This document shows positions 12,341-23,267 of a DNA stretch of 29,331 nucleotides, piece after piece (position 1 is the first letter of the stretch; each line of letters starts with the position of its first letter). The position numbers and the translations under genes were made by a program. The notes under the pieces were generated by a model. It made no database searches, had not been told where the DNA came from, and saw nothing but the letters and a program-made list of their open reading frames with translations. This DNA is from Chromera velia (lineage: Eukaryota; Sar; Chromeraceae): the NCBI GenBank assembly GCA_018398765.1, contig JAHBMJ010001551.1:1-29331 (forward strand), written 5' to 3'.

Positions 12341-12677
12341 CTTGACTGAATGCATGTGCAGATTGCCCGTCGAATGAAGGCGCGTGCTGACACGACACCA
12401 CGGCGACCAACAGGGGAGAGATCCTGCATGGAATTTTGTCTTCTCGATGGACTATGTATCATGAAACCCAATCCACCCGTCTGCGATTCATTCTATCAAT
12501 GCGGACACTTACAGGCCTACACGGAAGAGCAAAAACAGGGGCCACTCTTTGTGTCATCATTTCTTTGCCGATTGAATGACAACGAGCGGACTTCATCACT
12601 AAAGGCATTTTTTTGAGTGGAGGTCCACCGGTTCATGCATTGAAACAACACCTATGCACTCTGATATTTCCAAAGCT

Positions 12678-13564
12678 TCATGCCGTTTCTTGAGACATGG
12701 ACTTGCTGTCTGGCAACTTGACCACCTGATGCACATGAGGTTGCTCAGCCGACTGTCCCTCTTCTCCATTTTCAAACGAACTCACGAGTGCTCCAACAGC
12801 AGAATCACGCAGTCGCACGTCTCTACAAGACAAACACCATTCCTTCTTTCCCTTCCCTCCACGTTTGCAACATCCTTCCCTCTCTGTCTCCTTCTCTCTC
12901 TTCATGTCACGACAAGCACAGAGGTCACCCCCGAATGTGGCCATCGCTACCGGGAGGATGGCTACTCCGTGCCAAAACGCGAAGACAATCGCGAGAGTGA
13001 CGGTCTTGAAAAAGATGAGGAACACAGGAGAAGAAGAGAACCAAGCAGGCAACGCAGCCAAAACGACCGTCACTGCCCCATGGAAGACAGGAGGGCCCAG
13101 GGACGAGAGACCCTCGAGGGCCCTCTCAAGAGCCGTCTCGCCTATCGCGTGGTTGATCGCGTGACAAACATGCGCGACATAGTCCACCGAGATGCCTGCG
13201 CAAATGATCAGGATAACTTGGGTGAGGATGCTCAGACTGAGACCCCAGAGAGACATGAACCCGACCACCCCGACCTGCACCGCCGCCACACAGAGAAGAA
13301 CGAACAGAGTGTCGGGAAGCCGTCGCAATAACAAGACGGTGGCAAGGGCAGCAGCGAGAAGGACCCCCGCCATAGTGACAAGAGTCGACTGGACAATCTG
13401 CAGATCCGATTCTGCGAGAATGAACTGAAGGACGTGAACACGGGCGGAGAAGAAGGGCGACCTCCCCTCCAGCTCTCTCACGTCGAGGAGATTCTCCGTC
13501 ACGCAGGCAGAGTCACTGCAGTGCCTGGAAAGGCAGAAAGCCCGCCAGGAGACCAAGCCCGTCT

Positions 13565-13632
<68 letters not shown>

Positions 13633-13651
13633 AGGGAGGGAGGGAGGGAGG

Positions 13652-13683
<32 letters not shown>

Positions 13684-16531
13684 AGCACACACATACATAC
13701 ACGCACACACACGCACACACAGGAGAGGGAGAGAAAGAAACGGGAAGCCACATCACGCTCGCAGACTTATACAGCAACGTTCACGCAGCGGCAGGAGCAA
13801 GTGTGTGGGGAGCAGTACGCAGCTGCGCTCGCTCACACGCAAGGAGGGATAAAAAAGAAGAAGGGAGAAAAAGAGAATAAGGCGAGAAACCGAGATGCGA
13901 CAACAAATACACAGTGGTGCGGACGAAACCTACACACACACACCTGCATGAATTCGTTCACACATATACAGACGGGGAAATAGGAAAGAGCTGGTCCGCT
14001 ACGTCCCTTCTTGTTCGAAGACACCTGGACAGCCACAAATCTGGCTTCAAAAAGAAGAGGATTGGGTGACTACCACGGAGCCGATTTCCTGCCTGACTGA
14101 CTGTTTTTCGGATCTTCCCATTTGAAGTGGTTTTCAAATGCATTCCCAAGGCCCCCCAAATACTCCCTCAATCTCCTCTCGAAGAATTCCTTCTCGCTCT
14201 CCCCAGACATCTCTCCGTCTTCCCCGTCCCTCCCGCGTCTCTCAACTGAGGGCAAGTACTCGGTCTCTAAAAAGATCGCCATGGGGGGCACAACCAGAGA
14301 CATTGAACCCGTCTCTTTCACTTCCTTCAGCCAATCCATCAGAGAGTCTTGAGTCTCAGGACGCCACCACTCTGCACCTGGGTCAAACCAGATCCACCCA
14401 GGCAACCCCACTCTCTCAAAATGCGACTCGTATGATAGGAAGAAGGAAGCAAAACGGGATCCCGGCTCCGACAGCGCGTTCAATCTGATGCCGATATTCA
14501 ACTCACAAATGCCCCACACAGCGAGGCCTGCATAGGCTAGCCAGGTCAAGAGAACGACCAGACGTCCGGGCACAGAGAGCAGAGCAGGGCCGTAAAAGTT
14601 CTGAACGAACTGGGTGAGGAAACCATGAGTGAAGCCGTTGGCAACACGTGAGGCAGAAATTGCTGATTCTCTCCTCAACGCAAAACGGCCCTTCGGACCC
14701 TCGGTGCAATCAGCCCCTGGAACGCTTGCAACAACCCAACGCCCCCCCTTCCCCCCCGCCCTTTTGTGCACCTCCTCGGCATCCTCAGCCTCAAGAGGCC
14801 TCACAGATGGACGGAGGTATTCTTCCCCCTTCTCTAGACCAGCCAAGTGCGCACACTTTGGGGGTGTAAGTCTCCCCGCAGAACCAAGGCATGCAGAGAT
14901 CAATCCTGAATTTGCTGCATGCGCAACCTCCCGGGAAAGATAGGTGCGCTGTCTGACGGAGATGTCATCTAGGGGGGGAGGCACAGACCTTCTCCCAGGG
15001 CGGCTGGCAGAGTTGAGACTGCTCGGAGAGAGACAGACCGATGCAGCTGCGGCTGGAGGGCCCGTCTCCCGTCTGTCCTCAGGCCGATTCATCTCTCTTC
15101 CCTTTTCTTCTGTGTCCCCCCCCTTCTCTGCTGCCTGCTGTCCTCCCAAAAGATCGGATTGGACGATCGGTAGGTCGGGTGCTTCCTCGGGACGGGACGG
15201 GGTCTCGGACTCTGCTTCTGGGGTGTGGGATGCAGTGGCTGCAACGGCATCAGGGGTGCGTGGAGGGGTGCGGGGGTGCTCAGGGGAAGTAGAGCGCGCA
15301 CGACTCCCTGCCCCCCCCTCTTCTTCACTGTCCATGCCCATAGGCATCGAGTTCTTTCTCGATGCACTTGTAGGGCCCTCGTGACCTCTCGAATGGCCGT
15401 TGACGGACTCCCTCTCCCCATTCCCTCCCTGATCCCTTTCACTGCTGTAGACAGTCCTTTCTCCCTGATACCCCCCTTCCTTTCCGTCTGCCTCACTGAG
15501 TATCTCTGCACCTGCTGTAAGACGGCGAAAAGGATTTGAAGACAAAAACCTCCACACAGTCCCAATGTAGCCCTTCTCTTCGAGGGCCTCCCTCCGGGTA
15601 TCCACACCCAAACACCCCATGAAAAATGTGAGCACAAGAAAAAAACCAAGAACGAGACCGGCAATCATGAACGCACAAAAATTACGGATTGCAAATGAAG
15701 GTGTCATAAAACCAAAAGCAAAGCCAATCAAATCGGTTGCCGTCGTCATCAAAATTGCCGGACCCCCATCCCTCAGTGCTTCTGCTACTCTGGTCCTTGC
15801 CCCCCGACTACTCCGCCCCTTGCCCTCCCCCGCCTGGAGCATGGACAGAATCACAAACACATCATCAACCCCGATCCCAAGCACCAAGAAGGGCACAGCC
15901 AGATTCGGTGCTGTGAAGGGTAGACGCAAAAGAAAGAGGAACCCCGCTGAACCGGCTGTGGCCAGGACAGGCGCAAACACCCCCATGGTTGAGGCAAACG
16001 GCAGAGACCTGGAGAGGTCACAGCCCCAGTACCATGATGCCGCAATGGCATACACGACGAGCAGCACGGCGATGATGCCGTAGTTCCGGAGATCCGACAC
16101 CGTCCACCCAGTTGTCCTCTCCAATTGATCGTCTGCATGCATGCGCGCGTGCGTCAGTGCGTGACTGCGTGGACTCACTAAATTTGATCAGAGTCACTGT
16201 GGCTTTCTGGAGGGGAGGTGGACTTATCCTTTCTTGTCTCCTAACTTCACCAAGGAGACGCAGAAGCATGGATGCATGTGCTGAGAACTTTGTGTCAAGA
16301 AGAAAGGAGCCGAAAATAAGGACAGAACGCCAAACAGGAAAGAAAAACACCGAGGGAAAAAAAGGAGGCAAAGCCATAAAGACACGAGGCGGGAACCAAA
16401 AGCTCTCTCATGATCTGCACATAGCAGAGGAGGGAAAAGGCTCGACCTATCTCCTTCTGATCGCTCTCTTCACGCTTTCTTTAAGAGCACTGCACAGAGA
16501 ATCTGCCTCAACAAGCGAGAGCGAGCGAGCG

Positions 16532-16610
<79 letters not shown>

Positions 16611-17790
16611 CAGAGACAGAGACAGAGACACAGAGACAGAGACAGAGAGAGAGAGACAGAGAGAGTCGCTGGGGGAGGCTGACCGATGGAACGAGAGGCA
16701 TAGGCCTGCACAATCACCTCTGGGTGTTCTGTCCATTCAGGGCTCTCCAGCATGCTCAGGACCTGTGCCTGCCACTTGTGTGAAGCCTCCCTGCCGACTC
16801 TGTTGGAGTCGAGGAAGTAGAGGTGAAAGGCTCCATTGGCCTTCGAGATGAAAGTGCCGTTCTCACCGATCTCTCCCAGACTCCCTCCTTCATCCCACAA
16901 GCTCTTCAGGCGGGTGCCGTTTAATGTGCGGCGAGTGAGGTAGAGGTCGGCAGTGGGGGGGGCTTCAACAAGTTCGGCACCAGAGAAGCCAAGAAGGACA
17001 TTCGGATAGATTCGGTCAGGGAGGACGGAGTGAACTGGCACGGTGATTTGGGGATACTGGTCGTTGTAGGGAAGTCCGTAAAGCGGTGACTGGGGAGGGA
17101 ACATTTTGGGGACCGAAATGTCGAAGCACATACCTTCTTTGTGAAGGAGACAGACATCGTCAAAGGAAATTTCGCGCTTCCCGTCTCTTGTCTCGTCTTC
17201 TTCACCCCCGTCTCCCTCTATCTTAGAGGAGACGGAAACGGAGACGGAGGTGTTTCGGATTGCTTCATCCAGGCGAGAAATTTCTGCGAACGTGCTATTG
17301 GAAAGCAGGCCACCTTTTTCTCTCGCCAGGATGATCACATAGAGCTCTTCTGGCACGGCCCCAAACATGTTTTCGTAGGCTTTCGCATTCTGACACAGAG
17401 GAAGAAAGAGGGTGAGGGAATGAGTAGGGCGCTCAGCTGGACGTAACAGTACAGCAAGGTTATGTGCAGAGGCTAGATGCAAAAAGGGAGCAGTGGTATT
17501 CGTGCTCAGGTAGAAGGGGCAAGCGGGAACCGGAGCGCTTCCTTTCTGAGCTGACTCACTTCTTTCGAGCGAGAAGAGAGAGGTGCGTACACCTTGTCCC
17601 AGGCGCTCTCTGTCGTGGCATGAAAGAAGCCATATGAGAGACCCAAACAAAGCAAAAAAGGCAAAGAAATGGAGATGAGTGGAAAGTCAAAAGTGAAATG
17701 CCCGATTTTCCAGAACAGCCAGCGAAGCCCCCCAGAGACCCGCTGAAGAAGGTGAAACTTCCGTCTCCCTTCAGTCTGTGAAGACACCAT
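12678..17790 (-). CDS. Patched/sterol-sensing-domain RND-superfamily membrane protein
   Basis: Exon model on the minus strand: 17790-17560, 17389-16684, 16132-14102 and 13564-12678; donors GTGAGT, GTCAGC and GTCAGT, junction phases 0, 1, 1, total 1284 residues. The start is the first Met before a typical Patched N-terminus: one membrane helix (about residues 36-58), then a short motif resembling the usual YxPxxSxxxxE. A large extracytoplasmic loop follows, then TM2-6 with GIGVDD (about residues 398-403; 15878-15861), an SSD/RND helix-4 motif. About 330 low-complexity Ser/Pro/Glu-rich residues separate TM6 from TM7. The second half ends with [13 protein letters not shown] (about residue 1113; 13196-13179), the helix-10 motif. 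The family moves or senses sterols and lipids by proton or cation coupling; the substrate here is unknown. The last 80 residues are less certain because another donor near 12930 cannot be excluded. Confidence 0.88.
13567..13722 (+). repeat. Compound (CA)n-(GA)n-(GGGA)n-(CA)n microsatellite
   Basis: It fills much of intron 3 of the Patched-type gene. On the coding (minus) strand the final (GT)n run ends two bases from the acceptor CAG at 13567-13565. Confidence 0.97.
16514..16665 (+). repeat. Purine-rich (GA)n/(GACA)n tract
   Basis: About 150 bases of GCGA, GA and GACAGA units lie just downstream of the exon 2 donor (16683) of the Patched-type gene, inside intron 2. Long Ser/Leu or Arg/Glu open frames across it are artefacts of the repeat. 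Confidence 0.97.
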
Positions 17791-18264
17791 TGGCCTGCGG
17801 CAAAGATAATGTTTTTGTCCGAAGACTGACTTTCAACTTCCCGCCACACTTTCAGTGGACAGTGTTGCCTTTAACTTTCCTTTCTGAAGATCACAGTCGC
17901 GACTCTCAATCCGATATGAAGAGTAGAAATGAGCAGAATGAAGAGACTGTCGAATCAGTGTCGATCCCCACCCAATTAAGCTCCCAGTTACAGTCGCTCG
18001 CGGCGCGGCGCCCCGGGCCGTGCCGGGCCGCGTGCATGCACTTGCAATGGCAACACATGGCATTGAGCAGCAACAATATTTTTCCGTGCAACACCTAGCT
18101 GACACATCCTGACACAAATTGAAATTTAACAATCATCATCGCGAAAATCCAATTGCAAGTAAAGTGGCACTCTGGACTCTCTGCTCACTCCGATGCTATG
18201 AGTGAAAGGAGGATTTCAAAATGGACGGTCGCAGATTTTGCTGAAGGACAGTTGAATCGAAGTG
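17791..18264. promoter_or_regulatory. Divergent upstream region with a GC-rich core
   Basis: This 474-bp gap separates the divergent starts of the Patched-type gene (-) and the six-exon gene (+). It has a sharply GC-rich core at about 17999-18031, dominated by CGGCGCGGCGCC and GGGCCG units, followed by the palindrome GTGCATGCAC (18032-18041). No TATA box is evident. Promoter function is inferred from position and composition. Confidence 0.45.
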
Positions 18265-20133
18265 ATGCAGCCCTCCGAGTGGGAGCGGCTACCGGCGTTT
18301 TATCGGTCCTTTCTTGTTACAAAGAGGACCTTCGGAACTGCCAATCGTTTCCAGGACACCCCAGTCGGCAGACAGCAGAGATTTGAAGAGTTTCAGAGGC
18401 TTTGTTTACCTCCTGAAAACGAGCCAACCTCAGGGGTGGGGCATCGCTTCGTAGAACTGAAGATGGAGACCGCTTCGCGAGCTTGACTTTGACATGCGTC
18501 GGCACGTGTGTACTGCGGGAGTGAAAAACTTTGCGTCCATCGTTTCTCTTTCGACGGTAAAGTACTGGGAGGCACACCCACTGGCTGCTTTGGTTTTAAG
18601 AAGGAGGAATTTATTCTCCTCAGTGGTAAGAGGTGTGAAAGTCATGTTGGAGAATCAATGATCTTTTTTCCAAACGTGAACTGCTCTGCAGAAGAAGATT
18701 CGAAAAAGTTTGGTCTTGTGAGAGCACCAATTTCCGTCTCAGTCGTTGCCTTCGAAAAAGAATACAGGGCAGTCATTGAGAACACCCTAAAGCTTTCCCA
18801 TACAGTCTTGGGGCACCGAAACCATTGTATATCACCAGCCAAGCACAGTGTACGCGGATCAGTGCACAGTTTATTGATGTTGCTCGACAGCAAGCAGCAT
18901 ATTGCTAGGACCATTGAGTGGGTGTCTTCGGTGTTTCGGAAGTTGATGAGTCAGACATAGTGACAGGCACGGAGCATCTGCAGGTACGCAGATACCTCTT
19001 CCCGTCCCTCGCCTTCTCGTAGGCATCGTCTCTGTAAGGTGGACATCGTCTCTTGCGGTGCAAAGTCCCGCTGTCATGCTCTGACGACCCACGGACATGA
19101 ATGCAGGAAGCACTTCTTCCTCCCCAAAGCCCTGTACAAGGCTTTCATCCGCCAGGTTGGTGTGTCTTCCTTCCGCATGTGTGCGTATGTGTTGTATGTC
19201 TGAATGTGTATTGTCTCACTGGTGGAAGCGACTATCGAGGAAGCAGTCAAGTGGAGAGGCCTCCAGATCCCCACTGCAGTCCCACGTCCCGGAGCTGCCA
19301 GTGCCCTCACTGTTACTGCAGCCTCTGAGCCTCCCAAGCCTGTGGGTAGTGTATGCCTCCAAGAACGCTTCTAGCAGCAGCGGCCGAAGTGGAGGGAAAG
19401 TGATGGGAGACTCGAAGGAGGGGGGGGGGCAACGTGAGAAGAAGAAAAAAATCTAAGACGACAGATAAAAAGAGATGGCCTACAGAAATTCACCGAAGGT
19501 CCTGTGACCCATCCGCTTCTTTGCTTAGATCGCACTTAGAAAGGCCCATTGACGGTATTTATTCCTCTTTCCAACCCTCTTTTTCTTTCAGCGTGGATAG
19601 GAGATCTTGTTCGAACTATGCTCCGGCAGCTCGCTGAGAAGGTGCGGAACGACGCATTACAGCCATTGGAGGAGGGTGAGGAAGCCATGGGAACAGAGCT
19701 CCTGGGACGCCTCGTGTCCGACGCGGGGATGCGATTCATGGAGGAAAGGAAGGTTGCGTGTCCCCGTCTCCCTGTAACATTTTCTTACGAGACTGCAGAC
19801 AGTTACATACGGTAAAAGTCAGTCAGTCAGTCAGTCTGCTCCTTCCCGGCCCCCCCGGTCTCTCTGTTCATCTCTCTCCCAGCTCTCCTTTACTCTGCTT
19901 CACCCACCCACCCACCCATGAAATTGAGGAGAGATTTACCGTTTTTGCGTCAATCTTTGGACCAGAAATATTAGTGAACTCATTCGCTGAACGTCTGTCT
20001 CTTTGACTGTGTGCAAGAGGGTGCGACCTCAGTGATGCTCGCATACTTAATGGTGTCGGGTTCCTTGCAGACTTCCAACATGGGCGACTCGGGCTGGGTT
20101 CTGCAGAGGATGAAGAGGGCGGGAGAGAATTAA
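18265..20133 (+). CDS. Unrecognised protein of about 210 residues, six short exons
   Basis: Proposed exons: 18265-18435, 18951-19018, 19107-19159, 19229-19345, 19592-19752 and 20071-20133. Phases 0, 2, 1, 1, 0 agree at every junction and the sum is divisible by three. The second and third introns are only 88 and 69 bases, and the exon at 19107-19159 is 53 bases. The protein starts MQPSEWERLPAFYRSFL, is basic and aromatic early, carries an Ala/Pro-rich stretch (about 19270-19345), then an acidic, probably helical segment (GDLVRTMLRQLAEKVRND), and ends GWVLQRMKRAGEN. No domain was recognised; a small organellar protein is only a guess. The first junction is the weakest: another donor at 18451 and other acceptors near 18945 are possible. 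The last donor is GTTGCG; an alternative at 19813 would give a different short C-terminus. There is no independent evidence of expression. Confidence 0.5.
19816..19837 (+). repeat. (GTCA)n run in the last intron of the six-exon gene
   Basis: Four to five GTCA units lie 64 bases after the chosen donor and directly follow an alternative GTAAAA donor at 19813. Confidence 0.9.
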
Positions 20134-20269
20134 GACATCCGGATTGGAAATTATGGAAAGGTCTAAAGAGACAACAGTCAGTTAGTCATCTGCATGGGTG
20201 GTAGTCGGGCAGGCAGGGCAGGGTCGTAAGCATGTAGACAGACGGGCAGACAGGAAAACATGTAAGGAG

Positions 20270-21101
20270 GCAGAGATCAAAGGGACCATACAGTCCGCCG
20301 GCCTCAAGAAAGGTGTCCTCAACAGCAATCCGAAGTGCCTCCTCAACCGAAATGTACCTGGGGGGGGATTATCATAATTTTTGCCACACGTCGAAACTGA
20401 CTGTACTGATAATTGAAACTTTTGTACTAGAAAGTCACTTTTAATTTTCTATGTATCACACTAAATTTTATATAAAAAACTAAGTCTTTAAAGCACTTGG
20501 AAAGATTCTATTTATTGTTTCTTACCTGCATAAAAGTATGAATAACTTTTAAAGATAAGGTTTAATGGGTTTGTGGTGTGTATGTTGAAAATTGTTGGAC
20601 GTGAGTGAGGTGAAAGAGTTATAGTATGTTGATATATCAGGGAGTGATTGCAAACTCTGCAGGCGTAATGACAATGCGCAGTGTAATGTACAAACAAGCT
20701 AACTTTTACTTCTAATGGAATATGCCGAATCCGCACACTGATGTAAGGAGGGAGCATACAGCGGGCAACCCCCGTGAAAGGTAAGAATAAATATCTGCAA
20801 ACAGAGCTGCCAATTTGATAATTTATGGTTTTAAAAAAATATACACTCTATATATACATTTTTTTATTTCATTTTTTAAACATCTTACTAAGCTTAAATA
20901 GTCTTAAATAAATTATGAAAATCAATTAGTTTAAAGGTTAAACTATCTATTTTAATGTTTTAAAAACTAAATTTTTCAAAGTCACTTTCCAGTACAACAG
21001 TTTCAATTATCAGTACAGTCAGTTACGAGGTTGCCGTTTCGTTCAAGGTGGGCAGTCTCTGAGTCTTGAAGGCCTTGTGGACGATGGGAGGGTATAATGC
21101 T
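20270..21101 (-). pseudogene. Two coding-like exon fragments flanking a TIR element
   Basis: On the minus strand, exon X (21101-21027) follows a good acceptor (ATTTGCAG) and encodes ALYPPIVHKAF..TLNETAT; it ends in phase 2 at the donor GTAACT. Exon Y starts at 20357 after CCCCCCCCAG in the matching phase and encodes YISVEEALRIAVEDTFLEAGG, continuing open to about 20270. Joining them restores one Ser codon. Neither piece was recognised, and no upstream or downstream exon could be fixed. It may be part of a real short gene or a decayed one. The intervening 669 bases are almost entirely the TIR element at 20391-21028. Confidence 0.4.
20391..21028. mobile_element. AT-rich non-autonomous element with about 50-bp terminal inverted repeats
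   Basis: The left end 20391-20443 and the reverse complement of the right end 20978-21028 share AACTGACTGTACTGATAATTGAAACT and continue with TTGTACT(A/G)GAAAGT(C/G)ACTTT, with few mismatches. The interior is AT-rich and has no transposase. Its size (638 bp) and structure fit a MITE. A clean target-site duplication is not visible. The right end supplies the donor GTAACT of the proposed minus-strand intron. Confidence 0.75.
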
Positions 21102-21239
21102 CTGCAAATTATTCAGCATAATTAAAGAAGAGAGATGAAGAACGCGATAAGAAATTTACTGAGGGGTAAGAATCAACGCTGAAAGTTATGGAAAACCGAC
21201 AAGCACCGGACTTGGCAAACCATCATTTTGTTTTTGCAG

Positions 21240-21830
21240 AGGCAAAAACTCTACAGAGAATCTCATTGACGAGCTTATCGACTTGAGGTATAATGTTACG
21301 GTCAGTCAGACCATACAATATAAACAGAGCTAGCTGCTCGACACACACTGAGTCTCTTGCTTCTCCATTCTTTTCCTAATTCATTTCTTTCTAACCGATT
21401 CGATGCTTCATAGAACTTACTCAAGATAGATTTGTTCTAGTGCAAGGAGGAGAAAGTGGGAAGCGCTGCAGCTCTGATGCTTAAACCAGAAGGGCAGAAG
21501 CTATATAAGTGGGAGAGAGGGGCAGATGGGGAGTGGCGAGTCGTGCCAGTCAACTTTGGAGCCAGACAGTCACGCCCGAGCTTCAGGAGGACTCATGGTG
21601 CGGGGACTCAGAAACCATACCTGGACATAATCATCAGCCCGTCGCTGGGGCTGCAGATTCGGTCACATAACTGCATCAGCGGGAGAGTTGCGGCGGCGAA
21701 GGACAAAAGGACCGAGCGGCTCAAATCGATCCTGATAGCTTACGGAAATTCAGAGGACGACGCCAATTTCATTGAAAGTTCTATGTCCCATGCTAAGGGC
21801 CGTTCGTGTTTTTGCTTCGATCGCGCTTAG
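21240..21830 (+). CDS. Possible exon pair of unknown protein between two AT-rich elements
   Basis: A 48-base segment (21240-21287) has a strong acceptor (TTTTTGCAG) and a donor (GAG|GTATAA), and is open only in the frame GKNSTENLIDELIDL. A second open segment follows a TTCTAG acceptor at 21441 and runs to a stop at 21830 (130 codons including the stop); it contains MLKPEGQKLYKWERGADG and DIIISPSLGLQIRSHN. The phases of the two segments do not match at the simplest acceptor, so they may belong to different transcripts, or the junction is misplaced. I recognise no domain. The composition is protein-like, but flanking repeats mean a transposon-derived fragment is equally likely. Confidence 0.3.
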
Positions 21831-21957
21831 AAACGATTCAAATGAATTGAAATGTATGCATCTACTATTAGTTCTTAAGAACACTGACGTATATAAGGAG
21901 GATGTGTATTAGAAAATAAGAAAGGCGAGTAAGGTACTATATCTTGCTTTTTTTGCA

Positions 21958-22617
21958 ACACAGAAAGACGTACGTAATTTAGATATATGAGTAATCTAAA
22001 ATGATTTAAAGTAATTTAGCTTAGTAATTTAAAAATTTAATAATATAGAATAATTTAGAGATTAAATTAGAGTAGTTTAACTTGAAAGTAATTTTGAAAA
22101 GTAAACTATAAAGTAATTTAGATACTAAAAAAGCTAAATTACTAATTTTGGTCAAACTTTGGACGTCAATTTCTTATAAATAGTAGTAAATGGTGAAGAA
22201 GTAGACGTCAAGTATGAGGTTGCATGAGAGAGAGAACTAGCAGCAAGAGCAGTAACCAGGACAGAAGGAAGAGATGAAAGACGTATAGGCCAGACGCTAG
22301 GAACAAACTTTAAGTCAATGCCCCCCCGAGACGTTTAAACTGCTATAAGTCTAGCTATAAGTGCTTATAGTTCTTTATAAATTGACGTGACGTACAATGA
22401 CGTTCAAAGTTCTAGTCCAAAAATTGACCAACTTTGAAAAGTATAGTAATTTACCTTAACTTAAAAATTCTAAACTACTTTAATTTATTTTTCTAAATTA
22501 CTTTAAATTGCTCCTAGTAGAATTACTCTAAATTACTCAGCTAAATTTAATACTATTTAGTAATACCTAGTAAATTACTGTAAATTGCTTTAAATTACTC
22601 ATCTGAATTACTCAAAC
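21958..22617. mobile_element. AT-rich foldback (MITE-like) element
   Basis: The two halves are degenerate reverse complements: the left half reads GTAATTTAGAT..GAGTAATCTAAA and the right half, reversed, GAGTAATTCAGAT..GAGTAATTTAAA. Inner segments around 22150-22180 and 22380-22435 also pair (TTGGTCAA..GTCAATTT). TTGCA occurs directly outside both ends (21953-21957 and 22618-22622) and could be a target-site duplication. No coding capacity was seen. Confidence 0.65.
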
Positions 22618-23267
22618 TTGCAGGGTATGTATAAGCCTGGGCCCTGGTACCATTTCGTTACTAGCCAGGCACTTTGCATGCATGCCTCTTCGTGATCCAC
22701 CTGCTGCACTACCACACCCGCATCGATGAATGCACTGCCGCATGCCTGCAGGCCCACTGCTGGCACTGCATGCCTGCATCTTGCAAAGTCCCCTCTAGTT
22801 ACAGTAATCGAAGCTGCCATGGACCCGAGACTCGCCCCCAGAGCCCGCCTCCGAGTCTGCGGATCTCAGGCGTCAATTTCCACTCTCTCTCCCGATCAGC
22901 TGCGGTTCCGAATGCTGCCACGCTGGTTTCCTCTCTTTCTAGTTCTCACTCCACTCCAATTCACTCCACTTTTGTGCTCTTTACTCGACTCACTACACTT
23001 CAAACTATCTGACTTCACTGCTTCTGGACTTCACTTCTACTGTTGCTGTGACAGTCAGTCTCGTTGCCAGCTTCGCGATTCGATCGCCTCTCGTGAAGAC
23101 TCGAGACCTTCCTCCACTCCACTCCTGACTGCACTGCACGGCAAAATGTGCCGCTTCGACATCACGCTTCACTTCACTTCTGCACTTCTCACTGCACTGC
23201 ACTTCAGTGACTCCCTTTTTGTGCTCAGAGGATTCATTTCCTTCTCTCCCTCCGATTTCTGCTGAAG

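Larger units (their letters stand above)
8879..12677. other. Intergenic region without a convincing gene
   Basis: This 3.8-kb stretch lies between the stop of the PKS (+) and the stop of the Patched-type gene (-), so the two genes converge. It begins with CTGA-rich and CT-rich sequence that is probably PKS 3' UTR. The middle part (about 10780-11920) is strongly AT-rich and repetitive. The open frames here (up to 112 codons, 12355-12017 on the minus strand) have no recognisable motif and overlap dispersed repeats. I see no tRNA or rRNA. Confidence 0.7.

Noticed and set aside
12017-12355. 112-codon minus-strand open frame
   Set aside because: It overlaps a dispersed repeat, has no recognisable domain or splice context, and lies downstream of the Patched-type stop.
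13434-13880. 148-codon plus-strand open frame
   Set aside because: Driven by the compound CA/GA microsatellite and antisense to a Patched-type exon.
16112-16783. 223-codon plus-strand open frame
   Set aside because: It crosses a splice acceptor, an intron and the (GA)n tract; the protein is mostly repeat-encoded Arg/Glu/Ser.
19521-21832. Shared motif TTTGCTT(A/C)GATCGC(A/G)CTTAGAAA near 19521 and 21810
   Set aside because: Only about 22 bases match and the flanks differ; too short to call a repeat family.
22726-23265. 179-codon plus-strand open frame
   Set aside because: Much of it is translated degenerate CACTC/CACTT repeat. A possible start codon at 22819 was kept only as a note.
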